Below are positions 59,073 to 64,000 of a stretch of DNA of 64,000 nucleotides, one piece after another (position 1 is the first letter of the stretch; every line of letters begins with the position of its first letter). Under the pieces are notes generated by a model. That model made no database searches, was not told the origin of the DNA, and was given only the letters and a program-made list of their open reading frames with translations. This stretch comes from Streptomyces sp. RKAG293. Its GTDB lineage: Bacteria; Actinomycetota; Actinomycetes; Streptomycetales; Streptomycetaceae. Both the position numbers and the translations under genes were made by a program. The DNA is taken from contig NZ_JAJOZB010000001.1 in the NCBI RefSeq assembly GCF_023701745.1, positions 4,532,501 through 4,596,500 of the forward strand, in the 5' to 3' direction.

Positions 59073-60035
59073 TTGACCGTCTCCGCCGAGCATCGCGCCT
59101 ACCGGATCGAGGACCTGGCCCACTTCAGCGGCGCCACGGTCCGGACGATCCGGGGCTACCAGGACCGCGGGCTGCTCCCGAAACCGGAACGCCGGGGCCG
59201 GGCCAACGTGTACGACGACACGCACCTGGCCCGGCTGCGGCAGATCGCCGACCTCCTGGAGCGCGGCTACACGCTGGCCAGCATCAAGGAGCTGCTGGAG
59301 GCGTGGGACGCGGGCACCGGGCTCGGCGGGGTCCTCGGCCTGGTCAACGAGGTGGACAGGCCCTGGTCCGACGAGACCCCGGCCCGGATCACCCGCGCCG
59401 AGCTGACCGAGGCGTTCGGCGGCGTCCCCGACCAGGCCGCCATCGTCGACGCCCTGGACCTGGGGGTGCTGGAGACCGTCCCCGGCAGCGAGGACGAGTT
59501 CCTCGTCCCCAGTCCCCAGGAACTGGCCGTCGCCGTCGAGCTGTACGCGGCGGGCGTCCCGCTGACCGCGATCACCGGTCATCTGCGGGAGCTGCGGATC
59601 CAGGTCGAGTACATCTCGGAGCGGTTCCTGCAGTTCACGACCGAGCATGTCTTCCAGCGCTATCTGGACCATCCGCCCACCGACGCGGAGGCGACGGAGG
59701 CGGCGTCCCTGGTCCGGCGACTGCGGCCGCTCGCCCAGCAGACCATCGACGCGGAACTGGCCCGCGCGATGCGCATGATGGCCACCGAGCAGGTCAGAAG
59801 GCACCTCGGCGATCTCACGACGGACGTGGAGCTCCCGACGGAGCCGGCCCACGTCCCGGTCTCGCTGCCGGCGGACACCGTGGGCGCCGTCCGCGAGCTG
59901 GTCGGCCGCCGCAACGTCCCGGCCTTCATCGCCGCCGCCGCCGAACGGGAGGTACGGGCACGCACCATGGACACCCTCGCCGGCCTCCCCACCGAGGACG
60001 GCCCGCGGACCGGCGGCCCGAGCGGCCAGGGATGA
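59073..60035 (+). CDS. MerR-family regulator
   Basis: 320 aa, TTG at 59073, AGGGAGG at 59061-59067. MerR winged helix at about 8-78 (YRIEDLAHFSGATVRTIRGY, LLPKPERRGRANVYDD, RLRQIADLLERGYTLASIKE). Long C-terminal helical part (80-315) has no metal Cys, so the ligand is probably an organic compound. Fourth gene of the M24/EphD/hydrolase run and the likely regulator of it. Confidence 0.9.
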   Translation: MTVSAEHRAYRIEDLAHFSGATVRTIRGYQDRGLLPKPERRGRANVYDDTHLARLRQIADLLERGYTLASIKELLEAWDAGTGLGGVLGLVNEVDRPWSDETPARITRAELTEAFGGVPDQAAIVDALDLGVLETVPGSEDEFLVPSPQELAVAVELYAAGVPLTAITGHLRELRIQVEYISERFLQFTTEHVFQRYLDHPPTDAEATEAASLVRRLRPLAQQTIDAELARAMRMMATEQVRRHLGDLTTDVELPTEPAHVPVSLPADTVGAVRELVGRRNVPAFIAAAAEREVRARTMDTLAGLPTEDGPRTGGPSGQG

Positions 60036-60121
60036 TCGTTTCCAAGAGCCACCAGCAGTCGGACTCGGCGGATCACCCGCGGGTGGAGATCGAGCTGTAC
60101 TCCGAGGGCGGGAGCGGCGCG

Positions 60122-60157
60122 CCCGTACCTGTGTACGGGTGTCGTGGCCGTATACGG
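60122..60157. promoter_or_regulatory. two adjacent palindromes before HAD gene
   Basis: CCCGTAC-CTGT-GTACGGG (60122-60139) and CCGTATACGG (60148-60157), in the 135-bp gap after the MerR gene. Possibly the operator for MerR or a regulated promoter of the HAD gene. Confidence 0.45.
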
Positions 60158-60170
60158 GAGGATGGGGGGT

Positions 60171-61028
60171 GTGACCTCAGCCCCCGAGCATCCCCAGTCC
60201 CCGGACGCCCGCCCGTCGTCCCGCACGCCCCGGCTGATCGCCACCGACCTCGACGGCACGCTGCTGCGTGACGACAAGACGGTCTCGGCCCGGACGATCG
60301 CCGCGCTCGCGGACGCCGAAGCGGCGGGTATCGAGGTCTTCTTCGTCACCGGGCGGCCGGCCCGCTGGATGAACGTCGTCGCCGAGCACACCGCCCGGCA
60401 CGGGATGGCGATCTGCGCGAACGGCGCCGCCGTCTACGACCTGCACCGCAGCACACTGCTCGCCGCGTACCCGCTCGACACCAAGGACGCGCTCACGGTC
60501 GTGGAGGCACTGCGCGCGGCCGTCCCCGGCACGACCTTCGCCGTGGAACGGACGAACGGCTTCTCGTACGAGCCCGCGTACCCGCCGTACGCCCCGATGC
60601 CCGACGCGGTGATCGCGCCCGCCGAGGAACTGCTCGCCGACAACGGTGCGCCGGTGCTGAAACTGCTGGCCAAGCACCCGGACGCCGACCCCGACGCATT
60701 CCTCGCGATGGCGCTGAGCGCCGCCGGGGAGCACGGCGAGATCACCCGCTCCAGCGCGTCCGCGCTGCTGGAGATCAGCGGCCCCGGGGTCAGCAAGGCC
60801 ACCACGCTCGCCCGGTGCTGCGCGGAGCGCGGTGTGTCGGCCGAGGAGGTCGTCGCGTTCGGCGACATGCCGAACGATCTGGCGATGCTCAGCTGGGCGG
60901 GCACCTCGTACGCGGTCGCGAACGCGCACCCCGCGGTGCTGGCCGCCACCACACACCGCACCACCGCCAACGAGGACGACGGCGTCGCCCGGATCATCGA
61001 GGGGATCCTGGCGGCCCGCAGCAACTGA
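60171..61028 (+). CDS. HAD-superfamily phosphatase (Cof-type)
   Basis: 285 aa. GTG at 60171 is 9 nt after GGGAGG; an ATG at 60162 abuts the site and is less likely. HAD motifs: RLIATDLDGTLLRDDKTVSA, FFVTGRPARWM, GPGVSKATTLARC (Lys), FGDMPNDLAMLSWAGTSYAV. Highly similar in layout to the HAD at 45390, so the two are paralogues. Substrate unknown. Confidence 0.92.
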   Translation: MTSAPEHPQSPDARPSSRTPRLIATDLDGTLLRDDKTVSARTIAALADAEAAGIEVFFVTGRPARWMNVVAEHTARHGMAICANGAAVYDLHRSTLLAAYPLDTKDALTVVEALRAAVPGTTFAVERTNGFSYEPAYPPYAPMPDAVIAPAEELLADNGAPVLKLLAKHPDADPDAFLAMALSAAGEHGEITRSSASALLEISGPGVSKATTLARCCAERGVSAEEVVAFGDMPNDLAMLSWAGTSYAVANAHPAVLAATTHRTTANEDDGVARIIEGILAARSN

Positions 61029-61061
61029 ACCGGCCGGACGGACCCGACGGGGCGGCCGCCG

Positions 61062-62813
61062 CTACAGCGGCGCCTCCCAGACGACCGTCGTCCCCACCCC
61101 GTCCGGCCCCGGCCCGAAATCGCTCGACCCGCCGAGGGCCTCCGCACGGCGCGCCAGATTGCTCAGTCCGCTGCGGCGGCCCTCCTCCGGGATGCCCACC
61201 CCGTCGTCGGTGACCGTCAGCCGCACTCCCGTCACACCGCCCCCGCCCCCGTCACCGCCACCGTCACGGTCACCGCCCCCGTCACCGTCGCCGTCGTCCC
61301 CGGCGGCGCCCGGAAGGGTGACCGTCGCGTCGATCACCACGTCGATCCGGCTCGCGCCGGCGTGCCGGAAGGCGTTGGACAGCACCTCGCGCAGTGCGGC
61401 GATCAGGTTCTTCACCGTCAGCTCGCCGACCAGCGCGTCCACCGCACCGACGAACCGCACCGACGGCTGGAAGCCCAGCGGGACGGCCGCCGTGCCGATC
61501 TCCCGCAGCACCCGCGTCCGCAGGCCGGCCGGTGCGTCGGCGGGGGCCTGCTGGAGCGCGAAGATCGCGGTGCGCACCTCCTGGATGGTGGCGTCCAGTT
61601 CGTCGACGGCCTTGCCGATCCCGTCCCGCACCTGCGGGACCACCGAGCGGCGCTGCGCGCCCTGCAGCATCAGACCGGTCGCGAACAGCCGCTGGATGAC
61701 GAGGTCGTGCAGGTCACGGGCGATCCGGTCGCGGTCCTCGTAGACCGCCAGCCGCTCCCGGTCGCGCTGTACGTCGGCCAGCAGCAGCGCCAGCGCGGCC
61801 TGCGCGGCGAACTGGGTGGCCAGCGTGCGCTCCACCTCGGTGAACAGCTTGCCGCCGCGTTCGCGCGGCAGCGCCAGTGTGCCGATCACCCGGCCGTTGC
61901 TCTTGAGCGGAAGCATCATGCTGGGACCGAACCGGGGCGCCAGATGGGTGGTCATCCGCACGTCCATGGAGGAGTCGTCGACGAAGACCGGCTCCCCGTT
62001 CAGCAGCAGTTCGGCGACCGGGCTCGCCGCGTCGATGACGGTGCCGAGCATCCCGGCCGGTTCGTCCGCGGAGACCGCGACGACCTCCAGGCCGCCCTCC
62101 GCGGTCGGCAGCAGCACCAGCCCGGCGGCGGCCTCGGCCAGCTTGCGGGCCTGCTCGGCGACGACGTCCAGCGCGTCCTCGGCCGCGTCGCCCGTCAGCA
62201 GTGCGGTGGTGAGGGCCGCCGAGCCGTTGATCCAGCGCTCGCGCTGGCGGGTGGCCTCGTACAGCCGCGCGTTGCCGAGCGCGATCCCCGCCTCGGTGGC
62301 CAGGATCCGCACCACGTGCAGATCCTCCTCGGTGAACTCACCGCCACCGCGCTTCCCGGTCAGGTAGAGGTTCCCGAAGACCTCGGTGTGGACGCGGATC
62401 GGCACCCCGAGGAAGGCGTGCATCGGGGGGTGGTCCGGCGGGGCCCCCGACGACCGCGGGTCCTTCGTCAGATCGGCCAGCCGCAACGGCACCGGATGGC
62501 GGATGAGCTCGCCGAGCAGCCCCGTACGGCCGTCCGGGAGGGCGCCGATCCGTTCGGCGTCCTCCTCGGAGATGCCGTGCGTGACGAAGTCGGCGAGGCC
62601 GGTGCCGTCGGCGTTGAGCACGCCGAGCGCCGCGTAGCGGGCGGAGGCCAGTTCGGCGGCCGTCTCGACGATCCTGCGCAGCGTCGTGTGCAGCTCGAGG
62701 CCGGTTCCGACGGAGACGACGGCCTCCAGCAGCTCGGGCAGGCGCACGGTGATCTGCGAGGCCATGCCCTGGAAGCTGAGAGTGGTCGGCGCACTGTCGT
62801 CTGCCATGCCCAT
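61062..62813 (-). CDS. GAF-domain sensor histidine kinase (DevS-like)
   Basis: 583 aa, ATG at 62813 (ATG at 62807 also possible). Two GAF domains at about 40-170 and 200-345; HisKA_3 with H369 (RDRIARDLHDLVIQRLFATG); HATPase to the end (GLSNLARRAEALGGSSDFGP). A 25-residue Gly/Asp/Arg run at about 501-525 (DDGDGDGGGDRDGGGDGGG) interrupts the ATPase domain. DevS kinases sense oxygen, NO or redox state; here heme ligand residues cannot be fixed by eye. No response regulator is adjacent; a CydDC-type gene is, supporting redox sensing. Confidence 0.9.
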   Translation of the reverse strand: MGMADDSAPTTLSFQGMASQITVRLPELLEAVVSVGTGLELHTTLRRIVETAAELASARYAALGVLNADGTGLADFVTHGISEEDAERIGALPDGRTGLLGELIRHPVPLRLADLTKDPRSSGAPPDHPPMHAFLGVPIRVHTEVFGNLYLTGKRGGGEFTEEDLHVVRILATEAGIALGNARLYEATRQRERWINGSAALTTALLTGDAAEDALDVVAEQARKLAEAAAGLVLLPTAEGGLEVVAVSADEPAGMLGTVIDAASPVAELLLNGEPVFVDDSSMDVRMTTHLAPRFGPSMMLPLKSNGRVIGTLALPRERGGKLFTEVERTLATQFAAQAALALLLADVQRDRERLAVYEDRDRIARDLHDLVIQRLFATGLMLQGAQRRSVVPQVRDGIGKAVDELDATIQEVRTAIFALQQAPADAPAGLRTRVLREIGTAAVPLGFQPSVRFVGAVDALVGELTVKNLIAALREVLSNAFRHAGASRIDVVIDATVTLPGAAGDDGDGDGGGDRDGGGDGGGGGVTGVRLTVTDDGVGIPEEGRRSGLSNLARRAEALGGSSDFGPGPDGVGTTVVWEAPL

Positions 62814-62860
62814 CAGCGTATTTCGTCCGCTTTATCCTCGCCGGTCGGACCGTCACCAGG

Positions 62861-64000
62861 TCAGACCGCAGCCAGGTCCGCCACGCCCGTCGTTCCGGAA
62901 GCGTCGGTCGTTCCGGAAGCGTCCGTCGTTCCGGCCACGTCCGCCGCCAGATCCGCGGCGCGCTCCCGTTCGAGTGTGCGGCGGAACGGTCCTTCGACGG
63001 CGGCCAGCTCCGCGTACGTACCGCGCTGCACGGCGCGCCCCCGGTCGAGGACGACGATCTCGTCGACGGCGTCCCCGGCCAGGCCCGCCAGCCGGTGCGT
63101 GATCAGCACGGTCGTACGGCCCCGGGTGGCGTCGAGCAGGTCCGCGGTCAGCGCGTCCGCGGTCGGCAGGTCCAGGTGCTCGGCCGGCTCGTCGAGCACC
63201 AGGACGGGGAAGTCGGCGAGCAGCGCGCGGGCCAGCGCGAGGCGCTGCCGCTGCCCGCCGGACAGCCGGGCCCCGTGCTCGCCGACGAGCGTGTCGAGGT
63301 CCGCGTCCAGCCGGGCGGCGGCAAGGGCCGCGCGCAGCGCGTCGTCATCGGCGGCCGGGCGCGCCAGCCGCAGGTTCTCGCGGACCGAGCTGTCGAAGAC
63401 ATGCGCGTCCTGCGCGCACAGGCCGACCAGCCGGCGCACCGCGTCGCCGTCCAGCGCGGCCGCTTCGGTACCGGCGAGGGCGTACGAACCGCTCTCCGCG
63501 TCCAGGAAGCGCAGCAGCACCTGCGCCAGGGTCGTCTTGCCCGCACCCGACGGGCCGACCACCGCGATCCTGCGACCCCGCGTCAGTTCGAGGTCAAGAC
63601 CCGCCAGCGCCGGCCGGTCCTGGCCCGGGTAGCGGGCCGTCAGATCCCGGACGACCAGCGGGAACGGCAGCGCCGGCGGCTCCGCCGGCCGCTCCGGCTC
63701 CCGGACCGGCTCCGGCGCGTCCAGCACCTCGTGCACCCGCAGCGCCGCCGCCCGGCTGCGCTGCCGGTACTGCGCCGCCAGCGGCATCCCCGTGACCGCT
63801 TCGAACGCGGCGAGCGGGGTGAGCACCACGACCGCCAGGGCGACCGCGTCGAGCCGGCCGTCCCGTACGGCCTGGATCCCGGCGTACGCGCAGGCCACCA
63901 CCGTCAGACCGCACACCAGTGCGGTCAGCCCGGCGCCCAGCGCGGTCGTCGCGGCGGACCGGGCGGCGATCCGGGTGAGGATGCGGTCGGAGCGCGCGGC
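62861..64000 (-). CDS. CydC-type thiol/heme ABC exporter, ATPase half (5' partial)
   Basis: Coding strand open to the window edge, so the start is outside. It includes the end of a transmembrane domain (PLAAFEAVTGMPLAAQYRQR), Walker A VVGPSGAGKTTLAQVLLRFL, signature RLSGGQRQRLALARALLA, Walker B VLVLDEPAEHLDLP, and ITHRLAGLAG. The C-terminus carries ASGTTDASGTTG repeats. The pattern fits the CydC half of a CydDC thiol-reductant exporter for cytochrome bd assembly (fused CydCD in Streptomyces). The DevS-like kinase follows on the same strand. Confidence 0.8.
   Translation of the reverse strand, partial: AARSDRILTRIAARSAATTALGAGLTALVCGLTVVACAYAGIQAVRDGRLDAVALAVVVLTPLAAFEAVTGMPLAAQYRQRSRAAALRVHEVLDAPEPVREPERPAEPPALPFPLVVRDLTARYPGQDRPALAGLDLELTRGRRIAVVGPSGAGKTTLAQVLLRFLDAESGSYALAGTEAAALDGDAVRRLVGLCAQDAHVFDSSVRENLRLARPAADDDALRAALAAARLDADLDTLVGEHGARLSGGQRQRLALARALLADFPVLVLDEPAEHLDLPTADALTADLLDATRGRTTVLITHRLAGLAGDAVDEIVVLDRGRAVQRGTYAELAAVEGPFRRTLERERAADLAADVAGTTDASGTTDASGTTGVADLAAV

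Overview
The DNA is from a high-GC actinomycete, almost certainly a Streptomyces or close relative. Evidence: strong G/C third-position bias, frequent GTG starts and overlapping ATGA/GTGA stop-start junctions, rare TTA codons, a WhiJ-like XRE/DUF397 pair, SigE-family sigma, DUF5926, and the gene order PP2C - aminopeptidase P - copper cluster - pheA - serS, which is familiar from Streptomyces chromosomes. Layout: (1) 1 to about 13280 is the right end of an integrated siphophage-type prophage. It holds tail genes (tail terminator, tail tube, frameshifted chaperones, tape measure, baseplate/minor tail proteins), an intrinsic terminator, and a lysis cassette (amidase endolysin plus two small membrane proteins). 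Then comes a cargo block of XRE + DUF397, divergent from an ATP-binding protein, a Cys-containing protein, a radical SAM enzyme and a PCMT-like methyltransferase. The prophage ends inside a fatty-acyl-CoA ligase gene, of which only the first 75 codons remain here (13256-13504, minus). (2) 13574-20003 is chromosomal: a SigE-family sigma, a secreted DUF1906 protein, and a five-gene overlapping operon matching the mycobacterial igr (cholesterol side-chain) set: two acyl-CoA dehydrogenases, two hydratase subunits and an Ltp2-like aldolase/thiolase. (3) 20252-31503 holds a small secreted Asn-rich protein, a frameshifted prim-pol gene, a LexA-DNA-binding-domain-only protein behind an SOS-box-like palindrome, tRNA-Ser(UGA), a NarL-type two-component pair, an HtrA protease, a GDPD phosphodiesterase, an RsbW-like kinase, DUF5926 and a degenerate prim-pol protein. 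(4) 32083-43597 holds a degenerate PP2C phosphatase, aminopeptidase P, an ArsR regulator, an RsbW-like kinase, then a copper-delivery operon (membrane protein, YcnI, Sco, PCuAC, CopC-CopD fusion, Tat-exported DyP peroxidase), then pheA. (5) 43598-44115 is a 0.5-kb gene-free region with seven DnaA-box-like 9-mers in front of serS. (6) 44116-64000 holds serS, HAD phosphatases, a MocR regulator, a rhomboid-like protein, YceI, a FadR-type regulator, an MFS exporter, two tandem ABC-2 exporters, an M24 peptidase/EphD-like/ferritin-like hydrolase/MerR group, a GAF sensor kinase, and the end of a CydDC-type ABC exporter that runs off the window. The most unusual parts are the cargo block at the prophage edge (two of its genes carry TTA codons, suggesting bldA control) and the prophage junction itself. 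No CRISPR, rRNA or insertion sequence was seen. All identifications are from reading the sequence; no database search was run.
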